From assembly GCA_949987705.1 (NCBI GenBank), contig OX465282.1:62431922-62495921 (forward strand): a stretch of DNA of 64,000 bases, written 5' to 3'. The stretch comes from Thereva unica. Taxonomy: Eukaryota; Arthropoda; Insecta; Diptera; Therevidae. The notes beneath the pieces were generated by a model that was not told the DNA's origin, ran no database searches, and worked only from the letters and a program-made list of their open reading frames with translations. The position numbers and the translations under genes were made by a program. Below, piece after piece: positions 1 through 10,684 of this stretch; positions within the stretch are counted from its first letter, which is position 1, and each line of letters starts with the position of its first letter.

Positions 1-366
1 TGGTTATTGCGAAGCTGAATAAAATTAAAAATTCTTTTGGAATTTATCGTGGTATGCCAGATTTCATTAGAAAGGAGTTTGAATTATAGCAGTAACGGAT
101 TTTTGCAATATTCTGGATACACTACGTATGGTTATTATTGCATTGAATAATGATTTAAATTAGTTAATTTTCGTGTTGTACATTCTTGGTTAACAAAAAT
201 ATTATGAGTTTTCGGCACACAATATTGACTAGTAAAACTAAACGGCTCTAAAACAATTTAAAAAGGAATGTATTCAAATAAAAGGGGGTGATTATCACGT
301 TTATACAGATCTCAGCTGCGTAAGAATTCGGGATTTAGGTCGTTTGTTACACCCAACTATCATATT
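1..366. other. Unassigned AT-rich left flank
   Basis: No open frame, repeat or terminus that I can identify. It is the left flank of the Tigger-like element. I compared it by eye with the 3' LTR of BEL1 (9208-9639) and saw no match, so it does not supply the missing 5' LTR of BEL1. Confidence 0.5.
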
Positions 367-409
367 ACAGTCAAGTCTCCTATAACGCTGTGTTTTTATA
401 GCGCGATTT

Positions 410-473
410 CCATATAACGCGGTGTGAAAAATGCGACAAGTTCTCCTATAACGCGGTCTCTTTATAACGCGTT
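410..473. repeat. Left subterminal repeats of the Tigger-like element
   Basis: Several near-copies of a motif like CATATAACGCGGT (around 410-423, 446-457 and 463-471). They resemble the inner part of the terminal repeat and the copies at the right end, and are candidate transposase binding sites. Confidence 0.7.
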
Positions 474-1244
474 TTTCATGCAAGAACATTCCAACAACTC
501 AAATGACTTGAAAAATGTATCTATGGCAACATTTATTCGATGTTTTAAATTTTTGTTTGTCAATTCTAGTTATCAGGGAATTCCCCGAAAATGGGCAAAA
601 ATAAAGCATTGTCCGCTTTTAATTTATTCTAAGATTGTCTTTAAACGTGTTCAGACGTCCAGTTTCGTTCAGTTACTAATAAAATTCTTTTCACTTCTTT
701 TATTGAAATTGTACATTACACCGTGTCTGAACTTGCCATATGTTATTGAAAAGTAGCTGTCAGTTATGGCCAACGATTTATTGCTTATTTTGAATAGTGG
801 GCAAATTATGTCGGACATTTCAGTTGAAAAGATGGCGTTAAGGAGACAACAACAAAGATTTCAACAAATTTTGCTTAATTAAAAAACATTAGAATTGCTA
901 GAGCATATGGAATTCGAAGAAATGCGTAAGAAACCATCATTTTGGGTATGTCCATTTTTAGAAAGAAGGCAAAATTTCGATGTTAACTTGAACTCCGCCA
1001 TTTTGTAGCGATAAATGTCACATTTCTTGCCAACTTTATGGAAACAGATATGGAAAAAAATATTTCTTTCCATATATTGCTTTCAATAAAATATGGCCAA
1101 GTTTACCCTGTCCGCACCAGACATTTGATAGCAATGTCATAAGCAATTCAATAAAATATGGCAAGTGCAGACGCTAGTTTAGGTAAAATTTTTTATTTGC
1201 TGCAATATTTACTTGAAAAAAATAATTACCCATAGGTTTGTAAA

Positions 1245-2973
1245 ATGGCTGAAATAAATAAAAACGGAAAACAGTTAAAAAGGAAGTTTATATCTCTTGT
1301 GGACAAAATCGAAATTTTAAATCGTTTAAAGGATGGAGAAAAAATAACGTCTGTTACAAGATCCTTAAATTTGAATGAATCTACAATTCGAACGATAAAG
1401 AAAAATGAAAAAAAAAAAAAAAAATAAAAAAATAAGGAGAACTATTGCAGATGGTTGCCCATCAGGTGCGAGGCGCGCTACTCGTACCCGAGACGTTTAT
1501 ATGGTTAAAATGGAACGAGCTCTGATGATTTGGTTAGAAGACTGTGTATCAAAAAAGATACCTGTGTGCGGAAATCTTATTAAACAGAAAGCACTTAAAA
1601 TCTATGAGCATTTTAAAAGGATTGATCATTCTCCTACAGAGCGACACAGCCATCCATTTACTGCAAGCGCAGGGTGGTTACAAAAGCTAAAGAAAAGATA
1701 CTCCTTGCACAACATCAAATTTCAAGGTGAACAGGCCTCAGCTGATGCTGAGGCTGCCGAAAAATTTAAAATGGAGCTCCCTCAAATTATCGATAAAGGA
1801 GGATATGCGCCAGATCAGATTTTTAATGCTGACGAGTCAGCATTGTACTGGAAAAGACTTCCACCTCGGACCTACATTTCAGCAAGTGAAAAGCGGGCTT
1901 CAGGATTTACAGCGTCTAAACAACGTGTCACTATCCATATGTGTAGCAATCTATCAGGAAGTTTGTTAATAAAACCTATGATAATAAACTGTTATTCAAC
2001 TCCTCGAGCCGTCAAAAATATTAGGATGTCTGAGTTGCCTGTATTTTGGCGAGCTAATAAAAAAGCATGGATGACCTAAGAATTATTTAAGGATTGGTTT
2101 TATAACTGCTTTATCCCGCAAGTGGAAAGCTATATGATTGAAAATAATTTTAGTTTCAAAGCATTATTGATTCTTGATAATGCTAGCAGTCATAGTAAGG
2201 AACTGAATCACCCCAATGTGAAAATTGTTTTTCTTCCTCCTAACTGCACTTCATTAATACAGCCGCTGGACCAAGGAATCATCCGAACTTTTAAAATGTA
2301 CTACATTCGCCAATTTTTTCAAACCGTTTTCAACAGAATAGAAAATGGTGAAGGTAAAACTCTTCTTCAAGTATGGAAGGAATTTTCTATTTTAGATTGC
2401 TCTCGAACAGTCTCATCAAGTTGTGCAGAAATTAAACCGTCAACACTTAATGCATGTTGGAGGCCACTTTTACCTCAAATGGTTCAAAATGGAAATGATA
2501 TTTCATCTCCACTTACAGAAATACTAAACATTGCTTCTGATTTGGGCCCCGAAGGTTTTGCAGATATAAACCATGAAGATATGGAAGAACTACTTCGGGA
2601 AGAGAGTTTAAATGAGGAGGAATTGGTGGAATTTATTAATGAGTCTAACTCTAATGCACTTGAGGATGAAAATACGGAAAACGAATTATTTTCAAACTTT
2701 AGTTATGATTTAAAAAAAGGGCTGGATTTGGCTAAAGAATTAGAACGTCACTTAACTCAAAATGATCCTTCAACGATACGCAGTGCAAAATTTAAAAGAG
2801 AATTTCAAAATTGCTTGGCTCCATATAAAGAGGTTTTGGGAGAACTACAAAATAAAACTACATTTAAAAATCAAGAAGAAAATTTGCAAAGTGAAGATGA
2901 TTTCCGTCCAATTAGAAAAAAAGGGCTCGACTACAAATATTTGACAGTGATGACGAATAATAAAACAATATAA
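1245..2973 (+). pseudogene. Tigger-like transposase (DDE), broken
   Basis: Cuts and pastes the surrounding element, binding its ends and acting in the nucleus. The N-terminal 50 residues (1245-1400) look like a psq/CENP-B helix-turn-helix. Next comes a CENP-B-type DNA-binding region (about 1510-1740), then a DDE_1 catalytic domain. The acidic residues are visible in FNADES (about 1830), LILDNASSH (about 2170) and QPLDQG (about 2262). The C-terminus is acidic. Two lesions are visible: a frameshift in the A-run near 1409-1424, and an in-frame TAA at 2077-2079, after which the frame continues unchanged to 2973. The start at 1245 gives the complete helix-turn-helix. The element can be mobile only in trans. 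Confidence 0.9.
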
Positions 2974-3206
2974 TATGTATCAAATTAAGTTTTTTGCTGG
3001 AAACAAGATTTTAAGTTTATAATTTTATTATATGAACGATGTATTATATTCATTAAACCTAAATTTAAATATGTAAAAATCGACATATTCATTGTCATTT
3101 CCATTATAAAATTTTAGTTATTAACCGTATTAGTCACAACTTGTTACTTTGAGAATGCAGTTTTTATATAGGTCTGATTTATATAGAATTTATTTATTTT
3201 TGAGAT

Positions 3207-3440
3207 TCCATATAACGCGGTACGAATCACTTAATTTGCATTAATTCTGAGTTTCTTATAAAGCGGTTTCCATAGAACGCGGAGGTAGTTTCCATATAAC
3301 GCGGTATAGATTATTCTGGTTTGTCTTTTTTCAACGTTTCTCAAAGCACGGTTTTCATTAAAAACATATCCTGATTTGAATTAATTCTAAGTTTCTCATA
3401 GCACGGTTTCCATATAACGCGGTACGAACTGATCGCGTTA
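3207..3440. repeat. Right subterminal repeats of the Tigger-like element
   Basis: At least four copies of a CCATATAACGCGGT-like motif (about 3208-3221, a variant at 3269-3281, 3291-3304, 3410-3423). The flanking words GAGTTTCTTATA and AAGTTTCTCATA also recur, so the unit is a longer degenerate repeat. They mirror the left subterminal array. Confidence 0.7.
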
Positions 3441-3579
3441 TAGGAGACTTGACTGTATAAAGAAAAATTAAGGTGAAGTTTTAAGTCGGAAGTGGATCAA
3501 GGTCATCGACGTTTCTTGAGATTATTAAGGGCAAAGGCTTCAGAGGCTTCTTGAGATTATTAAGGGAAGGCAACAATTT

Positions 3580-6500
3580 ATGATACAATATTTGTTGGCT
3601 GGTTATTTGGTAAAAAATTGGGCTTTAAGGAAGCGATACAATTTCATACGTCACTCGCAAGGAGAATTAATACAGGTACAGAGTTACTCGCGTTATACCC
3701 TTGAATTTTTAGAAATGGAGGAACTGATTCGAAAGCAAGTAATCAGAGAGGCAGAGATAATTAGATGCATAACAAATTATAGGAAGGCTAATAAGGCACA
3801 AAAGGCTAGTTCGGGGTCTATGACAAGGAGATTGGCGACGTTAGAAGGGGAATGGGAAACATACAAGGCTAACCACGAAGCGATGATGGATAAGTACGTC
3901 GAAGCGACACATAGTGAACTAGCATATTTCCAAGATGATAAGTTCAGTGAAGTCGAAGACAAGGTGTTCGAAACGATCGGAGCTATCACTGATAGTTTGA
4001 AGGAACAAGAGGATGAATCCAACCACAGTATACTTGCAAACGGTTCTCAAGCTCAGGCAAGGGTTGAAATTAAACTTCCGAGGATAAATATTCCAAGGTT
4101 TTTGGGTGATTATAGGACTTGGGCATCATTTCATGACCTCTTCGTGACTCTTATCCATGAGAACCAATCGTTATCAGCAGTTCAAAAACTCCATTACTTA
4201 AAGAGTAATCTAGGTGGGGAGGCTGAGCAACTTATTAGACACCTACAGGTTACAGAAGCCAATTATGATCCAGCATGGAATCTATTACGGAAAAGGTATC
4301 ACAATACAAGAGCATTACTAGGTGCACAGTTTAAAACCTTGTTTGCGCTACCAATTCAATCCAATGAAACAGCGACGTCATTAAAAACACTCATGGATAC
4401 AACTCGCGAATGCCTGGAATCTATACGGGGTTTAGGGGTTGAGATAGATAATTGGGATCCACTTGTAATTTACATATTAACTCAAAAGTTAAGTGTTGAA
4501 ACACTGTCGGATTGGGAGCTGCGACTCAGTAAACGGAACGATCCGAATGCAATCCCGTCCCTTGAAGAATTTCTCTCCTGTATCGAGGCAAGGTTCAGAA
4601 CGCTAGAAGCGATCAACTCAACAAGGTCAAGGCAGCCCAATAAGGAAAGACACCTAACAGCTGTTCGAAGCCACAAGGTAAGCAATGTAAGGGAACGATT
4701 GGGAGTAAATACAACAAGCTGTACCATCTGTCTTCAAGAGCATCAGCTCAAGGACTATTCAAGGTTTCTTTCATTCAACTTAGAAGAACGTCGAGCTGCA
4801 GTACAACAAGGCGCACATTGCTATAACTGTTTACTAACAGGACACTCAGTAACAAAATGTCGTAGTAAATTTAAATGTAGAGTATGTGGTGGAAGGCATC
4901 ATACTCTACTTCACTCACACGTGGGAACGCAAGCTTCAAATCAAGGTAGCAAGGCCAAGGGAACAGAAGCTACACATGAGGAAAGGTCAGCGATCACATT
5001 CACTGCCGCAATTCAAAAACCCAACGGAAAGGTACTTTTAGCAACTGCGTTGAACTGGGCACAGAATTCAGAAGGGTATGCCATTCCATTACGCGCATTA
5101 CTAGACCAAGGATCAGAAGCAAGTTTTATTTCACATGCCGCAGCGCAGCGTTTGCGACTTCAAGGAAATCCAATAGATGTTCGTATAGACGGAGTAGGTG
5201 GACTTGAAATAGCAGTTGCCAAAAGAGAAGTACAATTTACCATTAGTTCACGTTACCAGGCAGACACTGAAGTCACGGTAGAGGCTCTGGTACTGCCAAG
5301 AATTACTGGGTTGTTACCTCCACGACGAATAAACCACAACCAGTGGGCACACTTGCAAGATTTATTCCTGGCAGATCCAATGTACTACAATCCAGGGACA
5401 ATTGATATACTACTAGGCGCCGACATCTATGCAGAAGTATTGGAAGAAGGAATAAGAAAGGGACCACGTGGGTCACCAACAGCCCAACACACTTCATTCG
5501 GCTGGATCATATCAGGAGGTGTATGTCAACGTCACAATTCCACAGCCGGACAGAAATTTATGACCACTCTTCATTTGGCCACTAGCATAGACTCACTACT
5601 AAGACGATTCTGGGAAATCGAGGAATACCCACTCAAGATGCACTGGTCTGAAGAAGAGGAAAGGTGCGAACAATTCTTCAGAGACACAGTAAAACGACTT
5701 CCAGACGGGAGGTACTCTGTCAAATTACCATTCAACACTTTGGATATGATCCCAGACCTCGGCGAATCATGGCGATCGGCAATGAGCCAATTGAAGCAAG
5801 TCGAGCGCAGACTCGTATGCAGACCTGACATTGCAAAACAATATAATGAATTTATGAAAGATTACGAACAACAAGGTCACATGGAGATTGTGCCGAAGAT
5901 ACTTCAAAACCGTCGAGCTAACTATCTTCCCCATCATTACATCCTGAAGGAAAGCAGTACAACCACCAAACTCAGGGTTGTCTTTGACGCTTCACGGAAA
6001 ACGTCGAACAAGAGATCTCTAAACGACAATTTGCTAGTGGGACCCACGATACAAGGGGATCTTGTTAACATTCTGACTCGCTGGACAAGACACAAAATAG
6101 CCTTTACCGCCGATATAAAACAGATGTATCGACAGATGCTACTAGATAAAAATGACACGGACTTTCAGAGGATCGTATGGAGATATCACGCGAACGAACC
6201 ACTTCAGGAGTACAGACTTCTTACAGTCACTTATGGTACATCGTGTGCACCCTACCTCGCTATTCGCACCCTACAACAATTAGCGCAAGATGAAGCTAAA
6301 GCATTTCCTAACGCATCGAACACCCTCCTTCACGACTTTTACGTCGACGATGTGCTCAGTGGTGAAGATTCTATCGAGCAAGCGTTGAAATTACAAAGGG
6401 ATCTAAAGCAATTGCTCTACCGTGGACGTTTTGAGCTCAGAAAATGGGTGAGCAATCGGGAAGAGCTACTGAAGCAAGTGCCATTAGAGGAGCGAGAAAT

Positions 6501-7272
6501 GAACCTACCCATTGGCATTACGAAGGATATCACCATCAAGGCTTTAGGGATATATTGGGACCCAATAAAGGATGTGTTCAACTACAAGATCAATCAAATT
6601 GAGTATGCAGCCCCTACAACGAAAAGGAAGGTTCTGTCGAGTATTGCCAGGGTATTCGACCCATTAGGGTGGTTGGCACCCGTGATAGTAACAGCAAAAC
6701 TACTGCTCCAAGAGATCTGGATTCAACGCTTGGAATGGGATTGTGACCTACCAACTCAGTTAGAGATCCAGTGGAAAAATTTTGCGTTGCAACTCAAGGA
6801 TATTGAACGAATCCAAATCAAGCGATGGATACACTATACAAGGAAGGTTAAATCGGTTGAACTTCATGTTTTTAGCGACGCATCAATGCTAGCATATGGA
6901 GCTTGTGTTTATGCTCGAACCGTTTCAGAAGATGGCGTCATCCACACAAGTCTGCTAGCTGCCAAAACCAAAATCGCCCCTATCAAACCGGTGACGCTAC
7001 CAAGGCTAGAACTGTGCCGGGCATTACTGGGAGCAAAACTAGGAAGAGAAATCGCCAAGGTACTCGATATTTCAACATCTAAGATATATGCCTGGACAGA
7101 CTCAAGGATAGTACTAGGCTGGATAAGAAGTCACCCAAGGCAGTGGAAACAATTTGTAGCCAATAGGGTCGCTGAAATCCAACAAGTTCTCCAAGGTGCA
7201 CACTGGAACTATGTTAAAGGGAAAGAAAATCCTGCCGATTGTGCTTCACGAGGGTACCACCACTCGAGCTAA
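3580..7272 (+). CDS. BEL1 gag-protease-RT-RNase H
   Basis: 1230-residue polyprotein: capsid, protease, reverse transcriptase and RNase H of a BEL/Pao element. In order: coiled N-terminus; DUF1759-type gag (about residues 165-320, motif LPRINIPRF); three Cys/His knuckles (about 382-450); DUF1758-type aspartic protease with LLDQGSEASF near 506, the usual Pao form; RT with ADIKQMYRQ and FYVDDVLSG (near 920); RNase H with FSDAS (near 1097) and AWTDSRI. An in-frame Met at 3715 (MEELIRKQ) is an alternative start and fits the family length better. The frame ends early at 7272 through a one-base shift near 7250; the integrase follows in the overlapping frame. Apart from that, no internal stop is present. 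Confidence 0.9.
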   Translation: MIQYLLAGYLVKNWALRKRYNFIRHSQGELIQVQSYSRYTLEFLEMEELIRKQVIREAEIIRCITNYRKANKAQKASSGSMTRRLATLEGEWETYKANHEAMMDKYVEATHSELAYFQDDKFSEVEDKVFETIGAITDSLKEQEDESNHSILANGSQAQARVEIKLPRINIPRFLGDYRTWASFHDLFVTLIHENQSLSAVQKLHYLKSNLGGEAEQLIRHLQVTEANYDPAWNLLRKRYHNTRALLGAQFKTLFALPIQSNETATSLKTLMDTTRECLESIRGLGVEIDNWDPLVIYILTQKLSVETLSDWELRLSKRNDPNAIPSLEEFLSCIEARFRTLEAINSTRSRQPNKERHLTAVRSHKVSNVRERLGVNTTSCTICLQEHQLKDYSRFLSFNLEERRAAVQQGAHCYNCLLTGHSVTKCRSKFKCRVCGGRHHTLLHSHVGTQASNQGSKAKGTEATHEERSAITFTAAIQKPNGKVLLATALNWAQNSEGYAIPLRALLDQGSEASFISHAAAQRLRLQGNPIDVRIDGVGGLEIAVAKREVQFTISSRYQADTEVTVEALVLPRITGLLPPRRINHNQWAHLQDLFLADPMYYNPGTIDILLGADIYAEVLEEGIRKGPRGSPTAQHTSFGWIISGGVCQRHNSTAGQKFMTTLHLATSIDSLLRRFWEIEEYPLKMHWSEEEERCEQFFRDTVKRLPDGRYSVKLPFNTLDMIPDLGESWRSAMSQLKQVERRLVCRPDIAKQYNEFMKDYEQQGHMEIVPKILQNRRANYLPHHYILKESSTTTKLRVVFDASRKTSNKRSLNDNLLVGPTIQGDLVNILTRWTRHKIAFTADIKQMYRQMLLDKNDTDFQRIVWRYHANEPLQEYRLLTVTYGTSCAPYLAIRTLQQLAQDEAKAFPNASNTLLHDFYVDDVLSGEDSIEQALKLQRDLKQLLYRGRFELRKWVSNREELLKQVPLEEREMNLPIGITKDITIKALGIYWDPIKDVFNYKINQIEYAAPTTKRKVLSSIARVFDPLGWLAPVIVTAKLLLQEIWIQRLEWDCDLPTQLEIQWKNFALQLKDIERIQIKRWIHYTRKVKSVELHVFSDASMLAYGACVYARTVSEDGVIHTSLLAAKTKIAPIKPVTLPRLELCRALLGAKLGREIAKVLDISTSKIYAWTDSRIVLGWIRSHPRQWKQFVANRVAEIQQVLQGAHWNYVKGKENPADCASRGYHHSS

Positions 7273-8927
7273 AGGAGCACGATCTCTGGTGGTCTGGACC
7301 ATCATGGTTAGTAGAGTCTTCCGAAAAATGGGCTACTTCCTTCACGAAATCAGAAGAAGACACAACACATGCCACGAACGAGGAAGCGAGGAGCCTAAGG
7401 GTTCATTTTGTAGCCAACGCTGTTGACACTGAAAGGTCATTTATTGATAAGTTCTCGTCACATTCAAAACTAGTTCGAATCACAGCTTACTGCAAACGAT
7501 TCTACGATAACATCAAACGTGACCGTGCCAATCGCAGATCAGGACAGCTTGCAGTTAAGGAACTGATGGATGCAGAAACACTACTAATAAGGCTTACACA
7601 GCAAGACAGTTTTAAGGATGAAATTGAACATCTTGAAGAAGGGAAATCATTGAGAAAGTCAAGCAAAATTCTGAATCTCAATCCCTTTGTAGACGATGAA
7701 GGACTCCTACGAGTTGGAGGAAGGCTGCAAAACTCAAACCTCACCTTTAATGAAATGCACCCTCTGATTCTACCCGCTGACAAGCCGTTATCGAAACTAA
7801 TAATTGAGGAACTGCACAAAACAACTCTGCACGGAGGAACCCAACTAATGCTAAATGTGCTAAGGAAGAAGTATTGGATGCTAGGGGCGCGAAAGGTAAT
7901 CAAGGGAGTCGTACACAAATGTATAACCTGTTTCCGATGTATTGCTAAAACGAGGGTTCAACTCATGGGAAACCTGCCCAGTCCACGGGTGAAACCAAGC
8001 AGACCATTTTCTGCAACTGGAGTAGACTTCGCAGGGCCAGTGGAAATTAAGGCACGTTCCGGAAGAGGTAGAATTCAATCAAGCAAGGGATACATAGCTG
8101 TCTTCATTTGCCTATCCACACGAGCCATCCACCTGGAGGCCGTCTCAGACCTCTCAACCAATGCCTTCCTTGCAGCATTCAAACGATTCACTGGAAGAAG
8201 GGGACTATGCCAAGAATTATACAGTGACTGTGGCTCTAATTTTGTTGGAGCCAACCGAAGGTTATCGGAAGAATACGAAGCTTCCGTTAAAGGAGTGAGT
8301 TCGGATATCCGGGAAGCACTAACTCGTCAAAGAATTAACTGGCACTTCATACCACCTGCATCACCCCATTTCGGAGGTCTTTGGGAGGCTGGAGTGCGAT
8401 CCATGAAATATCATCTGAAAAGAATCATGAGAAACGTGAAGCTCACATTTGAAGAATTAGCCACCACTCTAGTACAAATCGAAGCTTGCCTTAATAGTCG
8501 TCCCCTTTGCCCTCTCAGCGAGGACCCCAACGACTGTACTGCACTTACTCCTGGACATTTTTTGGTTGGCGATGCTCTCTTAACACCTGCAGAACCTTCG
8601 ATTCCTGATACTCAGTTGTCATATATAACACGCTGGCAGTTGTTGCAACAACAATGCCAAGATTTTTGGAAAAGATGGAGCCGAGAATACCTGTCAAGAC
8701 TTCAACAGAGACCAAAATGGCTCACCAAACAACCGAATGTTACAATCGGACAATTAGTCCTTCTCAAGGAAGAAAATCTGCCTCCGTCCCGATGGCTGCT
8801 GGCAAGGATCGAGAACGTGCACCCAGGCTCTGACGGACTCGTACGGGTCGTTACGGTAAAATGCAAGGGCAGTCAATTCAAGCGACCGATTGTCAAGATC
8901 TGCCCCCTGCCCACCACTGAATCATGA
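7239..8927 (+). CDS. BEL1 integrase region and pol C-terminus
   Basis: Continuation of BEL1 pol, catalysing integration of the cDNA. After an RNase H/integrase linker there is an H2C2 zinc-binding segment (HGGT through CITCFR, about 7830-7935). The rve catalytic core follows, with GVDFAGPV, YSDCGSNFVGA and HFGGLWEAG marking the D,D-35-E region (about 8010-8400). A DUF5641-like C-terminal domain lies at about 8560-8910, with GQLVLLKEENLPPSRW. The sequence overlaps the previous frame by 34 bases. In an intact element they would be one frame, so this is best seen as a single-indel break, not as programmed frameshifting. Confidence 0.9.
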   Translation: MCFTRVPPLELKEHDLWWSGPSWLVESSEKWATSFTKSEEDTTHATNEEARSLRVHFVANAVDTERSFIDKFSSHSKLVRITAYCKRFYDNIKRDRANRRSGQLAVKELMDAETLLIRLTQQDSFKDEIEHLEEGKSLRKSSKILNLNPFVDDEGLLRVGGRLQNSNLTFNEMHPLILPADKPLSKLIIEELHKTTLHGGTQLMLNVLRKKYWMLGARKVIKGVVHKCITCFRCIAKTRVQLMGNLPSPRVKPSRPFSATGVDFAGPVEIKARSGRGRIQSSKGYIAVFICLSTRAIHLEAVSDLSTNAFLAAFKRFTGRRGLCQELYSDCGSNFVGANRRLSEEYEASVKGVSSDIREALTRQRINWHFIPPASPHFGGLWEAGVRSMKYHLKRIMRNVKLTFEELATTLVQIEACLNSRPLCPLSEDPNDCTALTPGHFLVGDALLTPAEPSIPDTQLSYITRWQLLQQQCQDFWKRWSREYLSRLQQRPKWLTKQPNVTIGQLVLLKEENLPPSRWLLARIENVHPGSDGLVRVVTVKCKGSQFKRPIVKICPLPTTES

Positions 8928-9207
8928 CCAGGGCATCACCTTATTAACTTACAACCAACAACCAAACAATATTAATAGTTAAGATAACTGAATTGCACTT
9001 AGAACATAAGCTTACATTAACCTAACCCAATAAATGTCAATACCTCATAACACATCCTATGTCTCCTATCAACAAGGCGAGTAGTGGCGCCCTGTAAAAT
9101 TAACCACCCTTAGTTAGAAGGAAATGTCTAACTCCCAAGGAAGACGGGCACTAGTCGATGGATCAACGTTCTGCATTGACATCCTACGGACATCAAGGTG
9201 GGGAGAA

Positions 9208-9639
9208 TGTTGAAAACACACAAAAATTCAAAACAAAATAACCAAGGAAACGTCGCAACATCGCCTCAAGTCTACCGCACAGTATTAATATGACCAGTTA
9301 ACGGGGATCTTTTTTGGTTGGCTGCGGCGCGATGCACGATAGAGGAGAGTGCGAGTCATTACAAGGAAAAGTTTCAAAGGCAATAGACGTGACTTAAAAT
9401 CGAAGTAAAAAAAGTTATTTGGCAATTAATAAATTTAAGGAAGTCGTTTATATATATATATATTTTTTGTGTGGGTTTTTTTTTGTGGAAACATCCAGCA
9501 GTATAAAAGATTGTATCCAAGTTAAGTGAAATCTTGAAATAAATTAATGAACTAAAGAAGTAATATTGTGGTTGAAGTTTATTTTAGAAATTCCTGGAGT
9601 ATTAAGCATTATACGGATTTTTTCTGGAATTCCCAAACA
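9208..9639 (+). repeat. 3' LTR of BEL1
   Basis: Starts TGTTGAAAAC directly after a purine tract (AAGGTGGGGAGAA) and ends CCCAAACA, giving TG...CA borders and 432 bp. It contains a (TA)n/T-rich stretch near 9450, TATAAAAG near 9502 and AATAAA near 9537, consistent with U3-R-U5. The right border is inferred from the TG/CA rule and from homology resuming in gypsy-0, because there is no second copy to compare. Confidence 0.7.
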
Positions 9640-9649
9640 TTAGTTTTGG

Positions 9650-10677
9650 CACACCCCAACCTCTGCCATCCAAAATGGAGAACAATTTTAAAATCACCCA
9701 TGAACGTAAAAACCCTTGATAGCACAACAAGAATAAATGAGAAAGTAAATATACCGACATTCAAAGAAATAGGAAATCCCACTAAGAAAGTCCAATTCTT
9801 AAGCCTCAATTATACTGGACGCAGCGCAACGCAATGGAATGAAGAGTCAACGGAATGGAATTTTGCTGGTTATACTGACGAATTCGAACGTACGCAATTG
9901 CTACTTTTTCGGCAATGTTTTGCCAAATGTTGGACTTGTGCTTAAAATGTTTATGTCTGTGCAATTTTTTATTATATAAAATTTCATTATCTTCCACTTC
10001 GTTTATTCATTTTTCAAAATTCTTTGATGACATTTTGGGCTAAATAATAAATGACAAAATCAGCTGTTTTTAATGCTCCTTTTGACACTTCAATCCGTCG
10101 GTTCCTTCAAGCTCCAAAGTTTGAAACTTTAATCCGGTCCGTTCCGTTGCGTTGCGTCCAGTATAACCACTTCAATACAATTTCTCTGCAATGAAACTCA
10201 TTTTGACATTTCAATCCGGTCCGTTGCGTCCAGTATAATTGAGGCTTTAGTTTGCCATTGTCATGATGAGTATGACGGGCTCGTAGGCAATAATATATTA
10301 ATACCCTTAGATGCAATTATAGATTATAAACACAAACGATTGATTTGTGGTAGGAGAAAGACCAAATTATATTTTAAAGAGGGAATAAATAAAAACCCAA
10401 GAAACGATGAAAATATTGAAACAGAAATGGACCTATCCGTATCGCAGAAGGAGGGATTAGGTTTCACGAAAGAAATAAAGAGTGAATTATTCCGTATAGA
10501 AGAAGGAATCGATAATGTAGAAAACAAGTTTCGAGTGAAGGTTAGAAAGGTAGGGAAAAACAAAGAAGATTTTGTAATCCCGCAACCTATACAATTAGAA
10601 ACAGTAGATGAAAGTAACTATAATATAATCGAAGAATATGATAAGCCGCAAAAAATGGATCAGCAAATACTACGAAA
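9650..10677 (+). pseudogene. gypsy-0 protease / pol N-terminal fragment
   Basis: Remnant of the retropepsin C-terminal half (GLVGNNIL flap-type motif near 10278) plus the linker leading to RT, ending IIEEYDKPQKMDQQ. The catalytic DSG motif is not present: it lies left of the BEL1 junction. The frame is broken by the 445-bp MITE. Homology is to the protein spanning 41340-41737 plus 54369-54560 in gypsy-2. Confidence 0.75.
9802..10246. mobile_element. 445-bp MITE with TTA target duplication
   Basis: Ends AGCCTCAATTATACTGGACG at 9802 and its inverse ending at 10246, flanked by TTA on both sides (9799-9801, 10247-10249). The word CGTTGCGTCCAG and GTCCGTT recur inside the right half. It has no coding capacity. 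A 3-bp TWA duplication suggests PIF/Harbinger (Tourist) mobilisation, but the termini do not match H1-H4 in this window. Confidence 0.85.
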
Positions 10678-10684
10678 ATGAGTC

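Larger units (their letters stand above)
368..3455 (+). mobile_element. pogo/Tigger-like DNA transposon, full length
   Basis: A perfect 21-bp terminal inverted repeat (starting CAGTCAAGTCTCC) sits at 368-388 and, inverted, at 3435-3455. A TA dinucleotide lies outside each end (366-367 and 3456-3457), the target duplication of the Tc1/mariner/pogo superfamily. The 3088-bp body holds one transposase of CENP-B/Tigger type. Both subterminal zones carry repeated octamer-like ATAACGCGG motifs. Identity of the superfamily is strong; the family name is not assigned. Confidence 0.93.
3458..9639 (+). mobile_element. BEL/Pao LTR retrotransposon BEL1, 5' LTR missing
   Basis: Leader (3458-3579), gag-pol (3580-8927), a purine-rich tract just before 9208 and a 3' LTR (9208-9639). 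No copy of the LTR occurs upstream of gag, so the 5' end is truncated or rearranged. The leader holds a 19-bp direct repeat (3513-3531 and 3548-3566). There is no env-like ORF between pol and the LTR. The right junction enters gypsy-0 sequence at 9640, so BEL1 was inserted into that element. A target duplication cannot be tested because the left LTR is absent. Confidence 0.88.
9640..10684 (+). mobile_element. Fragment of Ty3/gypsy element (gypsy-0)
   Basis: Two blocks (9640-9801 and 10247-10684) read as the protease-to-RT linker of a gypsy element close to gypsy-2: HPNLCHPKW against NPNICHPKW, and YDGLVGNNIL against YHGLIGNNIL. The block is cut on the left by BEL1, interrupted by a MITE and ends at the Transib remnant. 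No gag, RT or LTR of this copy is in the window. Confidence 0.8.

Noticed and set aside
424..756. 110-codon + frame in the left part of the Tigger-like element
   Set aside because: No domain, starts inside the subterminal repeats, lies upstream of the transposase; composition looks random.
7239..7272. Programmed frameshift between BEL1 RNase H and integrase
   Set aside because: BEL/Pao pol is normally one frame and no slippery site or pseudoknot is evident; a simple one-base indel fits better.
7502..7918. 138-codon minus-strand frame under BEL1 integrase
   Set aside because: Lies opposite a well-supported coding frame; no motif. Shadow frame.
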